Positions 25,449-33,701 of a stretch of 64,000 bases of DNA are shown one piece after another. Every line of letters starts with the position of its first letter. The first letter of the stretch is position 1. The position numbers and the translations under genes are program-made. Below the pieces are notes generated by a model, which saw only the letters and a list, made by a program, of their open reading frames with translations, was not told the origin of the DNA and made no database searches. Source of the stretch: Neorhizobium sp. SHOUNA12A (GTDB lineage Bacteria; Pseudomonadota; Alphaproteobacteria; Rhizobiales; Rhizobiaceae); contig NZ_JALBGV010000016.1 of the NCBI RefSeq assembly GCF_023006505.1, positions 27,546-91,545 of the forward strand, written 5' to 3'.

Positions 25449-26327
25449 TCAGGCAGCCTCCGAACGGAACAGAGCGTCGAAGGCCGATGCCAACAGGCGC
25501 TGGCCTTCATCAGCGATCCGAAGAAGCGGCGGCCGCACCGTCAGCCACGACGGGTCGTTCGAAAGGTGGGCGATCATCACCTTCACCGCCGGAATGACGG
25601 GATATTTCAGCAATTCCACGACGAGATCGACGACCCGCTGATCGTCCTCGCCATCCACGGCCATGCGCCGAACTTCGCGTGGGGCGAAATTCGCGACGCC
25701 GGATATCGCACCCTGCCCGCCGAGACGTACGCCTTGAGCCAGATGCCGCTCGTCACCGATCAGGATGATGAGGTCGCCATGTTCCTTGAGCAGCTTTTCG
25801 GTAAAGGCCCATTCTCCGCCGGAATCCTTCACCCCGGTGACAATGCCGGGAAACGCCTGGCGAAGCCGGCCAATCAGCGCGTGGCTCAGCGGCACCATCG
25901 TGACCGATGGAATGTGGTAGACGATGATGTCACGGGCCTTGTCGCCCAGCAGGGCGAATACGGCGGAGAACCAGCCGAATAGGCCTTCGTCGCTGACATT
26001 CTTGAAATAGGAGGGCGGGGCCAGAAGAATGTTGCGCGCCCCCTTGGATAGCGCCTGTGCGGCCTGTTCCGCGGCGTCCGCCGCCGCGTCTACGAGAACA
26101 CCTGCTACGATCTGGCGCGGCACGATGCCGCCCGAAATCATGGCGGCGAGGACCTTTTCCCGTTCGCCGTTGCCGATCGAGGCGCCTTCGCCGGTCGTGC
26201 CGAAAACCGTAACGCTGTCGCAACCGGCATTGAGGCTGCGGCGAGCTTGGGCGACCATCGCGTCGAGCACGATCTTGCCGTCTTTGTCAAAAGGGGTCGC
26301 GAGTGCGACAGAGAGCCCGAAACGCAT
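25449..26327 (-). CDS. DapA-family (DHDPS/NAL) lyase or dehydratase
   Basis: A 292-residue TIM-barrel enzyme of the dihydrodipicolinate synthase/N-acetylneuraminate lyase family. The substrate loop FGTTGEG, the tyrosine motif VYHIPS and the Schiff-base lysine in TGVKDSGG are all present. Such enzymes cleave or dehydrate 2-keto sugar acids. Position at the head of an ABC importer operon argues for a catabolic role rather than lysine synthesis. Half an operator (CATGTTAG) overlaps its start codon at 26325-26332. The exact substrate is not known. Confidence 0.88.
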   Translation of the reverse strand: MRFGLSVALATPFDKDGKIVLDAMVAQARRSLNAGCDSVTVFGTTGEGASIGNGEREKVLAAMISGGIVPRQIVAGVLVDAAADAAEQAAQALSKGARNILLAPPSYFKNVSDEGLFGWFSAVFALLGDKARDIIVYHIPSVTMVPLSHALIGRLRQAFPGIVTGVKDSGGEWAFTEKLLKEHGDLIILIGDERHLAQGVRLGGQGAISGVANFAPREVRRMAVDGEDDQRVVDLVVELLKYPVIPAVKVMIAHLSNDPSWLTVRPPLLRIADEGQRLLASAFDALFRSEAA

Positions 26328-26370
26328 GTTAGACTATTTATCCTCCCAGTGTTGCCGCGACGCTCGCACA

Positions 26371-26382
26371 CTAACATGTTAG
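26371..26382. promoter_or_regulatory. Palindromic GntR operator candidate
   Basis: CTAACATGTTAG is a perfect 12-bp palindrome about 44 bases before the DapA-like start, and its half CATGTTAG recurs at 26325-26332 over the start codon. Two spaced sites in front of an operon that encodes its own GntR regulator suggest repression of the whole operon. Confidence 0.6.
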
Positions 26383-26552
26383 AAGTCAATCAGGCAATTT
26401 GATTGAAATTGAGGTGCGGGCGCTTGCGTAGATCGAACGGCACTACCGAGCGCGATCACGCGAGCTGCACTTGGCCTATGCCGCAGATGTTGACCTTGAT
26501 GCCGAGCTTGCGCGCGAGAGCTGCTTTTGATCGAAAAAGGCCGAAATTGGCG

Positions 26553-27302
26553 TCAGCGCAGGTCGAGGACGAACCGCTGTCCGCCCATGTTGACTTCGAT
26601 CCTGCCCGGTTCCGCGACCGGGATCAGTCCGCACAATGTGCCCGTCGTCATCACCTGTCCCGCCTTGAGCATGGAGAAGGAGGAGAGCTGATCCTGGTTC
26701 GCCAGCACGACCATGGTCTTCAGCGGATCGCCGTCGGAATGCGCCGCGGGCTTGTCGAAGCCGGACTGTCCGTCGATGAAAACCGACAGCTGACCGATCG
26801 ATGCGCCTTCGTCCAGCAGGCTCCGGTCCAGCGACGGGCCGAGGACATAACCGACATTGCTCATCATGTCGGCGGCGGCGAGGGCCGGATCGCCCCGGGA
26901 GCCGCCCTGGTAACGGCTGCGGAGAAGCTCCACGCCGATCCGCACTGAGCCGATCGCGTCGACGATATCCTGGCGGGTTACATCGCCGTTGCTGGCCACG
27001 ACATCCTTGTCGAGCACGAAGGCCAGTTCCACCTCCAGCGAGATGCCCGGCTGATGGTCATGGCTGGTTTCTTCGTTGACGAACAGAAGCGGTGCGCTCT
27101 GGCAGAAATCACCCTTCAGGGTGAGCTTGGCGCCCTTGAACGGCTGGCCGAGCGCCCGAAACACGTCCGTCTGCACCGCATAGGCATCCGCCAGCGGCAG
27201 CCCGAGAAAGGGCTCCGGATCAAGCACGGTCCTCGACAGGATGGCATTGCGAATGGCACTCGCGAGGCGGGCGGGGAGGGTGTCGGCAGGCATGTCCGGC
27301 AT
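26553..27302 (-). CDS. FAH-superfamily hydratase (MhpD-like)
   Basis: A 249-residue enzyme resembling 2-keto-4-pentenoate hydratases and oxaloacetate-type decarboxylases of the FAH fold. Recognisable parts are AYAVQTDVF, a GAKLTLKG segment, the acidic metal site LEVELAFVLDKDV, and the C-terminal SMLKAGQVMTTGTLCGLIPV. The family uses Mg2+ or Mn2+ to hydrate or decarboxylate keto acids. The start MPDMPADTLP at 27302 follows GGAAACTGAACCT; longer frames add a leader. It lies between two DapA-like transport clusters, with its own promoter region on the right. Confidence 0.82.
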   Translation of the reverse strand: MPDMPADTLPARLASAIRNAILSRTVLDPEPFLGLPLADAYAVQTDVFRALGQPFKGAKLTLKGDFCQSAPLLFVNEETSHDHQPGISLEVELAFVLDKDVVASNGDVTRQDIVDAIGSVRIGVELLRSRYQGGSRGDPALAAADMMSNVGYVLGPSLDRSLLDEGASIGQLSVFIDGQSGFDKPAAHSDGDPLKTMVVLANQDQLSSFSMLKAGQVMTTGTLCGLIPVAEPGRIEVNMGGQRFVLDLR

Positions 27303-27517
27303 AGGTTCAGTTTCCTTGGTTTGAGGTGGAAGCCCAGGGGCATTCGCAATTAGTACCAATAGCCGAGCTTTCAAGCATCCCAATAAAATCAATGGATTTT
27401 GCACGCTTCAAAATATGCCGACGGCAGTCGCGCATCCGTTCCTCCATCGCCAGTCCCGGGCGCAACATGCCGCAGCCGGCGACTGATGTAAATATATATT
27501 TGACGACTGATACCTAC

Positions 27518-27532
27518 ACTGATTATATCAGT
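27518..27532. promoter_or_regulatory. GntR operator candidate, copy 1
   Basis: ACTGATTATATCAGT has perfect 6-bp arms around a 3-base centre. It ends 21 bases before the DapA-like gene at 27554. A nearly identical element at 29258-29274 precedes the ABC transporter operon, with the GntR gene between. Confidence 0.7.
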
Positions 27533-27553
27533 TCTATAACGAGGAACCTATTC

Positions 27554-28453
27554 ATGTCGAATGCTGCGTTGAAGGGCATTGTTGCCGCTTCCGTCACACC
27601 GGTGACGGCCGATTTCCGTATCGATACCGTCCGTCTGAAGGCGCATATCGATCATCTCCTGGCAAATGGCTGCAGCTTCATCTCGACGTTCGGCACCACG
27701 GGCGAGGGCGCATCTTTTTCGACCGCTCAGAAGCTCGAAGCTCTCAAGGCACTAAAGGCGGACGGGGTGGAGATGGGCCGTCAGCTGCCGGCGATCATGA
27801 CGCCGAGTTTCGACGATGCGGTAACCTCGCTGATTGCCTATGGAGAGCTCGGCTGTCGCGCCGCGCTCGTCCTGCCGCCCTTCTATTACGGAGCGAGCGA
27901 GGACGGCGTTGCGGCGTTCTTCGATGCACTGATCGAGCGGACCAAGGCGCATACGGAAATCGCTCTCGTGCTCTACAACATCCCGCAGCTCAGCCGGGTC
28001 CGCTTCACGCAGCCGCTGATTGCGGCTCTGCTGCGCAGGCACGGCAGCCGCATCGCCGGGATAAAGGATTCGACCGGGGATCTCGACAACGGGTTGATGC
28101 TGGTGAAGTCCTTCCCGGAGCTTGCCGTCTTTACAGGCGACGACGGGGTTCTGCCCACGCTCGTCAAGGCCGGGGGCGCCGGCATGATCGGCGGCATGCC
28201 GAACGTCTTTACCCGCGATCTGAGGGCGCTTTACGACAATCCCGACGATGCCGGCCTTCTGGAGAAGCAGTCGCGGCGCATCGAGGCAGTGGATGCTTAC
28301 GGATCGCTCGTTGCCCTCAAGGCGGCTCTTGCCCATTATCGCAACGACGAAAGTCTGGCATATGCGGTGCCGCCTCTGGTTGCTCTCAACCAGTGCGATC
28401 GTGCTATGCTCATTGAATTATTCGAGCGGACGGGTTATCGCGCCGCTGCTTGA
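27554..28453 (+). CDS. DapA-family (DHDPS/NAL) lyase or dehydratase, second copy
   Basis: A 299-residue TIM-barrel enzyme with FGTTGEGASFS, the tyrosine motif LYNIPQLS and the Schiff-base lysine in AGIKDSTGD. The YNIP form is shared with neuraminate and keto-deoxy-sugar lyases. The preferred start is ATG at 27554, preceded by ACGAGGAACC; a longer frame extends leftward past the operator and is rejected. The next gene (GntR) starts 31 bases downstream. Sequence differs clearly from the DapA-like protein at 25449, so different substrates are likely. Confidence 0.88.
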   Translation: MSNAALKGIVAASVTPVTADFRIDTVRLKAHIDHLLANGCSFISTFGTTGEGASFSTAQKLEALKALKADGVEMGRQLPAIMTPSFDDAVTSLIAYGELGCRAALVLPPFYYGASEDGVAAFFDALIERTKAHTEIALVLYNIPQLSRVRFTQPLIAALLRRHGSRIAGIKDSTGDLDNGLMLVKSFPELAVFTGDDGVLPTLVKAGGAGMIGGMPNVFTRDLRALYDNPDDAGLLEKQSRRIEAVDAYGSLVALKAALAHYRNDESLAYAVPPLVALNQCDRAMLIELFERTGYRAAA

Positions 28454-28484
28454 CCCGCCCGGTGCCGCCGGCGATAGGAGACAG

Positions 28485-29168
28485 ATGAGCGTACTTACTG
28501 CACCGCCCGGCACTGGACAGCCAGACCTTCGCTCGGTCAAACAGGTCGCCTATGAGCGGTTTCGCGAGGCGCTGTTCGATGGCCGACTCCGGCCCGGCCA
28601 GTTCGTGTCCCAGCGGGAGCTCGTCGCTCTTCTCGGCCTTTCGATCGGCGCTCTGCGCGAACTCCTGCCGCGCCTGCAATATGAAGGCCTGCTGGTGGTC
28701 ATGCCGCAGCGAGGCATCCAGATCACCCAGATCGACCTCTCGATCATCCGCCAGGCTTTCCAGGTGCGCATGGCGCTGGAGCGCGAGGCCGTGCTGACGG
28801 CCGTCAGGCGGATGCCCGACGTTATCCTCGATGAACAGGCCAGGCTTCACCAGTCGATCCTCGACGAGGTCCGCAACGCTCCCTCGCCGGATGTCTTCGA
28901 ACGTGGCCAGAAGGTCGACGACGGATTTCACAACCTTCTCGTCGATTCGACCCAGAACGATCTGCTGATCCAGGCCTATGCGGTCAACGCGATCCGCATG
29001 CGGCTTATCAAGCTCGACAGAATCAGCCTTTCCGAGCAGGTCCTGCCGCCGGCCTTCGCCGATCATCTGGCGATCATCGACGCCATCAAATCCCGCGATC
29101 CGCATGCGGCAGGCGATGCCATCGACCGCCACATCATGCATGCCCGTGAACGAGCGATCGAGTTCTGA
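28485..29168 (+). CDS. GntR-family regulator (FCD domain)
   Basis: A 227-residue FadR/FCD-type repressor. The winged helix covers about residues 20-85 (PGQFVSQRELVALLGLSIGALRELLPRLQYEGLL). The helical ligand domain has the expected histidine-rich pocket (DDGFHNLLVD, FADHLAIIDAI, IDRHIMHARE). ATAGGAG is six bases before the ATG. The gene lies between two copies of the ACTGATnnnATCAGT palindrome, one before the DapA-like gene and one before the ABC operon, so it probably controls both. It resembles the GntR protein at 24763 in its first half. Confidence 0.9.
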   Translation: MSVLTAPPGTGQPDLRSVKQVAYERFREALFDGRLRPGQFVSQRELVALLGLSIGALRELLPRLQYEGLLVVMPQRGIQITQIDLSIIRQAFQVRMALEREAVLTAVRRMPDVILDEQARLHQSILDEVRNAPSPDVFERGQKVDDGFHNLLVDSTQNDLLIQAYAVNAIRMRLIKLDRISLSEQVLPPAFADHLAIIDAIKSRDPHAAGDAIDRHIMHARERAIEF

Positions 29169-29257
29169 TCACCTTCCACTTTATTTTATCGGCGTTTTGC
29201 CTTGGCCATCATACATCTTGGTGGCCGATCTCCATATGTGCGCCCCTCTTAATGTAT

Positions 29258-29274
29258 AACTGATCATATCAGTT
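29258..29274. promoter_or_regulatory. GntR operator candidate, copy 2
   Basis: AACTGATCATATCAGTT is an inverted repeat with 7-bp arms around CAT, about 107 bases before the TTG start of the ABC ATPase gene. The arms match the element at 27518-27532. Confidence 0.7.
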
Positions 29275-29381
29275 TTCATAGAAGTTGTCGAACAACATGT
29301 TTACAGGTTCGAATTTTTGTTGCATGGTAAAGCTGTCAGTCATCTGACGCTTTGGGAGAGGCAATTCAGGGAGGACCGAGC

Positions 29382-30476
29382 TTGGCGCGGCTGGAGCTAT
29401 CCAACGTTTCGAAAAGCTACGGGGCATTCGACGCCATCACGGACGTATCGCTTGCCATCGAGGACGGAGAATTCGCGGTTTTCGTCGGCCCGTCCGGTTG
29501 CGGCAAGTCCACGCTGCTGCGCCTGATCGCGGGGCTCGATCCGATCAGCGACGGCGCCATCAGAATCGGTCCGGATGACGTGACCCGCCGGCCCGCAGGT
29601 ACGCGGAGCGTGGCGATGGTGTTCCAGTCCTACGCGCTCTATCCGCATATGAGCGTCTACGACAACATCGCCTTTCCGCTGCAGATGGAGCGCCGTTCGA
29701 AGGGCGACATCCGCCAGCAGGTCGAGAAGGCTGCCGGCACGGTGCAGCTTTCCACCCGGCTGAAGGACAAGCCGTCGAAGCTTTCGGGCGGCCAGCGGCA
29801 GCGCGTCGCAATCGCCCGAGCGATCGTCCGCAAGCCGAAAATCTTTCTGATGGACGAGCCGCTTTCCAATCTCGACGCGGCATTGCGCATCGAGATGCGT
29901 ACCGAGCTCACCCAGCTCCATAAGGAGCTTGGCGCCACCATGGTCTATGTCACCCACGACCAGCTGGAGGCCATGACCATGGCCGACCGGATCGTGGTGC
30001 TGAACGGCGGCCGTGTCGAGCAGGTCGGCAGGCCGATGGATCTCTATCACAAGCCGGTAAACCGTTTCGTCGCCGGCTTCATCGGCAGTCCGCCGATGAA
30101 CATGTTGCGCGGCAAGGTGAAGGCGATCGAGAGCGAATATTATTCCTTCGAAGCTGCCGGCATCGGGACGATCGTGATCGACGGACTGGCGAAGCGCCTC
30201 AAGATCGGCGAGGAGGTCGTCCTCGGTATTCGCCCGGAATTTCTGGCGCCGCATCCGGCCGGCAGCGAGCCGCTGGTGAAGATCGGCGTCGTGCCGCGAT
30301 CGGTCGAGAGGCTGGGTGCCCAGACGATCGTTCACAGCGTGATCGAGGGTCAGAATTTCACCTGCGTGTTTGCCGGCGACCAGGTCGTCGAGCCGGGCCG
30401 GGCGCTGAACGTCTATTGCGACGCGGCGAACATCCACGTCTTTGACGCCGCGGGGATTACGGTCAGCAGAAACTAA
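29382..30476 (+). CDS. Sugar ABC transporter ATP-binding protein (UgpC/MalK type)
   Basis: A 364-residue ATPase: Walker A GPSGCGKST, FQSYALYPHMSVYDN, signature LSGGQRQRVAIARA, Walker B IFLMDEPLSNLD, and a C-terminal regulatory domain with LGIRPEFL. The start is TTG at 29382 after GGGAGGACCGAGC; no ATG is suitably placed. It is the first gene of an importer operon, an order opposite to that of the 20.5-24.7 kb system where the ATPase is last. A predicted GntR operator precedes it. Confidence 0.92.
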   Translation: MARLELSNVSKSYGAFDAITDVSLAIEDGEFAVFVGPSGCGKSTLLRLIAGLDPISDGAIRIGPDDVTRRPAGTRSVAMVFQSYALYPHMSVYDNIAFPLQMERRSKGDIRQQVEKAAGTVQLSTRLKDKPSKLSGGQRQRVAIARAIVRKPKIFLMDEPLSNLDAALRIEMRTELTQLHKELGATMVYVTHDQLEAMTMADRIVVLNGGRVEQVGRPMDLYHKPVNRFVAGFIGSPPMNMLRGKVKAIESEYYSFEAAGIGTIVIDGLAKRLKIGEEVVLGIRPEFLAPHPAGSEPLVKIGVVPRSVERLGAQTIVHSVIEGQNFTCVFAGDQVVEPGRALNVYCDAANIHVFDAAGITVSRN

Positions 30477-30507
30477 ATCGTCGTCGATAAATCGGGAGGA
30501 GTTTACG

Positions 30508-31809
30508 ATGAAGAATGATGTCATGCATGCCATGAAGCCCACACGCCGCGCATTTCTGTCAGGCACCGCTGCCGGTCTCGCCAGTCTGCCGATCCTGATG
30601 TCGGTTTCCGGCCGGGCGCTTGCGGCGGACCAGCAACTGGTTTTCTGGTCTCAGCTCGCAGGCAGCAAGAAGGCCGCCGGCGAAGCGCTCGAAGCCGCCT
30701 TCAAGACCGCCCATGCGGAAGTCGCGCTGCAATCCAGCCTTTATGCCGAACCGTCGCAGCTTAATGAAAAGATGCTGACGGCGATCAACGGCAATACCGG
30801 CCCTGACCTGATCGTTCAGCACTGGGACTACAATCTCACCTATGCTTCCGGCAAGAAGCTTGTCGAACTCGGCAAGGCGCTTCCGAATGTGAAGACGGCC
30901 GATCTGGACCCATCGCTGCTCGCCTACGGCCGTGCCGACGGCGGCCAGTATTCCATGCCGCTCTACGGCACCTCGCGCGGTCTTGGCATCAATCGCAAGC
31001 TCATCAGCGAAGCGGGCCTCAATCCGGACAAGGGGCCGCAGAACTGGGCCGAACTTCGCGAATGGGCAAAGGCCGTCACCAAGCGCCCCGGCGGCGGCAT
31101 GCTGCAGGTGTCCGGCATCCAGATCTACCAGAACGACCTCGAAGCCTTCGAGCTCTTCACGCTGCTGCTGCAGGGCGCGGGCGGTTCGCTGCTGACGGCG
31201 GATCTGTCGGCGCCGGGTTTTGCCGGTCCGGAAGGCGTCAAGGCACTGACCTTCCTGCAAGACCTCGTCGTCACGGACAAGATCACCGATGCGGGCTTCG
31301 GCGTCGGCCCCGGCGGCATGGCGAACCCGTTCAACCAGGGACGCGCCGCGATGCTGATCGCGGGCAACTACTCCACCAATAACGCGTTGAAGGCCGGCGT
31401 CGAATTCGACGTCGTTCCCTTCCCGAAGGAGAGCGGCGGGTTCACATCGCTTGTCGATCCCTTCTGCTTCGCCGTCCGGGCAGGCGCGCCGAACCAGGAG
31501 GCGGCCCTCAAGCTCGTCGAGTTTGCGATGTCGCCGGAACAGCAGATCGCCTTCGCGGTCGCCAGCAAGAACGTGCCGGCCCTGAAGTCCGCCCAGCAGA
31601 ACAAGGATGTGCAGGCTGACCCCTATCTTTCCAAGTTCATCAAGACCGCGAGCTACGCCCCGCCGACCGCGCCGGCAACGCCGGTATTCCCGCGCATGAT
31701 GACGCTCGTCGCGCGTGGCGTTCAGGAAGTCATTTTCCAGAAAAACACGCCCGACAAGGCGCTGAAGGCGGCCGCGGACGAAGTGCAGACATTGCTCAAA
31801 AAGAGCTGA
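30508..31809 (+). CDS. Family-1 sugar-binding protein, Tat-exported
   Basis: A 433-residue periplasmic binding protein with a twin-arginine leader (PTRRAFLSGTAAGLASLPILMSVSGRALA). The mature domain contains FWSQLAGSKKAAGEALEAAF, PDLIVQHWDYN, MPLYGTSRGLGINRKLI, and NPFNQGRAAMLIAGNYS, as in family-1 sugar receptors. It follows the ATPase gene by 31 bases with a good GGAGGAG site and precedes two permeases. Substrate unknown. Confidence 0.92.
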   Translation: MKNDVMHAMKPTRRAFLSGTAAGLASLPILMSVSGRALAADQQLVFWSQLAGSKKAAGEALEAAFKTAHAEVALQSSLYAEPSQLNEKMLTAINGNTGPDLIVQHWDYNLTYASGKKLVELGKALPNVKTADLDPSLLAYGRADGGQYSMPLYGTSRGLGINRKLISEAGLNPDKGPQNWAELREWAKAVTKRPGGGMLQVSGIQIYQNDLEAFELFTLLLQGAGGSLLTADLSAPGFAGPEGVKALTFLQDLVVTDKITDAGFGVGPGGMANPFNQGRAAMLIAGNYSTNNALKAGVEFDVVPFPKESGGFTSLVDPFCFAVRAGAPNQEAALKLVEFAMSPEQQIAFAVASKNVPALKSAQQNKDVQADPYLSKFIKTASYAPPTAPATPVFPRMMTLVARGVQEVIFQKNTPDKALKAAADEVQTLLKKS

Positions 31810-31819
31810 GGAGCAGGTC

Positions 31820-32722
31820 ATGGCGCTTCAGAACTCGACATCCAGACCGGTCAAAACGGTCAGGTTTCACCAGAACTGGAGCGCCTACGCATTTCTTGCA
31901 CCGGCGCTCGTCATCCTGTTCCTGTCGCTGCTGCTGCCGGCGGTGGCGACGCTGTTGATGAGCTTCACGGACGTCTCGTTCCTGAAGCCGACGAGTTTCA
32001 TCGGCTTCGACAACTATATCAAGCTGTTCAATGATACCCGCTTTCAGCAGGCGGTCGGCAACACGATCCACTATACGATCGGCGTGACCTTTCCGACCAT
32101 GCTGCTCGGCCTGCTGGCAGCGGTCGCGCTCAATCAAAAAGTGCCGGGGCGCATGGCTTTCCGGACGATCTTCTACCTGCCGGTTCTGACCTCGCTGATC
32201 GCGGCCGCTGTCGTCTGGGCTTATGTCTACGAGCCCTATGCCGGGCCGCTCAACGGTGTCCTGACCCGGGTCGGCCTGCCGCCGCAGCCGTGGCTTCAGA
32301 ACCCGAGCCTTGCGATGAACGCGCTGATCATCATGGCGATCTGGCGCGACTTCGGCACCGCGATGATCATCTATCTGGCCGGTCTTCAGGATATCCCGAA
32401 CGACCTCTATGAGGCGGCACGTCTTGATGGGGCGAAGGGCAAGGATATCTTCCTGCGCATCACCGTGCCGATGCTGAGTTCCGTCACCTTCTACCTGCTG
32501 ATCATCCTGATCGTGCAGACCTTCCAGGTGTTCGGCGCAATTTATGTGATGACGCAGGGCGGGCCGCTCGGCTCGACGGAAACGGTGGTTTACCAGATGT
32601 ACCAGACGGCCTTCGGTTATACCGAGTTCGGTTATGGCGCGGCCATGTCGACCATACTCTTCCTGACCATCCTGGTGTTCTCGATCATCGGGACCCGGAT
32701 CATGCGGAGGAAAGACGCATGA
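31820..32722 (+). CDS. Sugar ABC transporter permease (MalF type)
   Basis: A 300-residue permease with six helices and an EAA loop (DLYEAARLDGAKGKDIFLRITVPMLSS). The N-terminus is short and basic, and the first helix is AFLAPALVILFLSLLLPAVATLLMSF. It begins 10 bases after the binding-protein gene and overlaps the next permease by ATGA at 32719-32722. Confidence 0.92.
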   Translation: MALQNSTSRPVKTVRFHQNWSAYAFLAPALVILFLSLLLPAVATLLMSFTDVSFLKPTSFIGFDNYIKLFNDTRFQQAVGNTIHYTIGVTFPTMLLGLLAAVALNQKVPGRMAFRTIFYLPVLTSLIAAAVVWAYVYEPYAGPLNGVLTRVGLPPQPWLQNPSLAMNALIIMAIWRDFGTAMIIYLAGLQDIPNDLYEAARLDGAKGKDIFLRITVPMLSSVTFYLLIILIVQTFQVFGAIYVMTQGGPLGSTETVVYQMYQTAFGYTEFGYGAAMSTILFLTILVFSIIGTRIMRRKDA

Positions 32723-33651
32723 CGGACCTTGCGCAACCCGCCGCGATGGAACGGCAGATCACGGCCCACCGCCGTGGCCGGGAGTTCCCGCGCTTCGACG
32801 TGATGAATGTCATCGGTTACCTGCTGCTGCTGTTTGCAGCGCTCGCCACCGTGATGCCCTTCCTCTGGATGGTCTCGACCTCGTTCAAGGGCGACCAGGA
32901 AATCTTCCGGTTTCCACCGAGTTTCGTTCCGGACGGGCTGCGATGGCAGAACTACCTTGATGCGATGGCCTCGCCGGATGCCGGCCGGCAGCTGGTGAAC
33001 AGCCTGATCTATGCGCTGGGCTCGACGGTTTCGAACCTCGTCTTCTGCTCGCTCGCAGGTTACGCGCTTGCCCGCATGCAGTTTTCCGGCCGCAACCTGA
33101 TCTTCGCGCTTGTCGTCGGCCTGCTGATGGTGCCGGCGCAGAGCCAGATCGTTCCCGTCTTCCTGATCGTCCAGAAGATCCCCTTCGCCGGCGGCAACGA
33201 CTGGCTCGGCAATGGCGGCACCGGCCTTCTCAATACCTATTGGGGCATGATCCTGCCGACTGCGGCGACACCTTTCGGCATTTTCATGATGCGGCAGTTC
33301 TTCACCCGCATCCCGATGGAATACGAGGAATCCGCCAAGCTCGACGGTGCGTCTCCGTTCACAATCTTCCGGCGCATCCTGCTGCCGCTGGCCCGGCCGT
33401 CGCTCGCCGTGCTCGGCGTCTTGAGCTTTCAGAGCGCCTGGAACGACTTCGTCTGGCCGCTTATCCTCAACTCGCACCGGGAGATGGCCACCCTGCAGAT
33501 CGGCCTGCAGCTGCTGCAGAGCGGGCCGGATGCACGCTGGAACGTCGTCATGGCGATGGCGACGCTCATCACCCTGCCGGTCATCATCGTCTACCTGCTG
33601 GCGCAGCGGCATGTGATCGACGGCGCCGTGACCAGCGGCGTCAAGGGTTGA
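32719..33651 (+). CDS. Sugar ABC transporter permease (MalG type)
   Basis: A 310-residue permease with six helices, FLWMVSTSFKGDQEIFRFPPSF after the first helix, and the EAA loop EYEESAKLDGASPFTIFRRILLPLARPSL. It ends QRHVIDGAVTSGVKG, as in MalG-type subunits. It completes the importer of 29.4-33.7 kb and is followed 50 bases later by the Asp-box gene. Confidence 0.92.
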   Translation: MTDLAQPAAMERQITAHRRGREFPRFDVMNVIGYLLLLFAALATVMPFLWMVSTSFKGDQEIFRFPPSFVPDGLRWQNYLDAMASPDAGRQLVNSLIYALGSTVSNLVFCSLAGYALARMQFSGRNLIFALVVGLLMVPAQSQIVPVFLIVQKIPFAGGNDWLGNGGTGLLNTYWGMILPTAATPFGIFMMRQFFTRIPMEYEESAKLDGASPFTIFRRILLPLARPSLAVLGVLSFQSAWNDFVWPLILNSHREMATLQIGLQLLQSGPDARWNVVMAMATLITLPVIIVYLLAQRHVIDGAVTSGVKG

Positions 33652-33701
33652 TCGATCAATCAAGAGATGAATGAGCCGCTCCGGCGGCAAGGAGGATGCC
33701 T

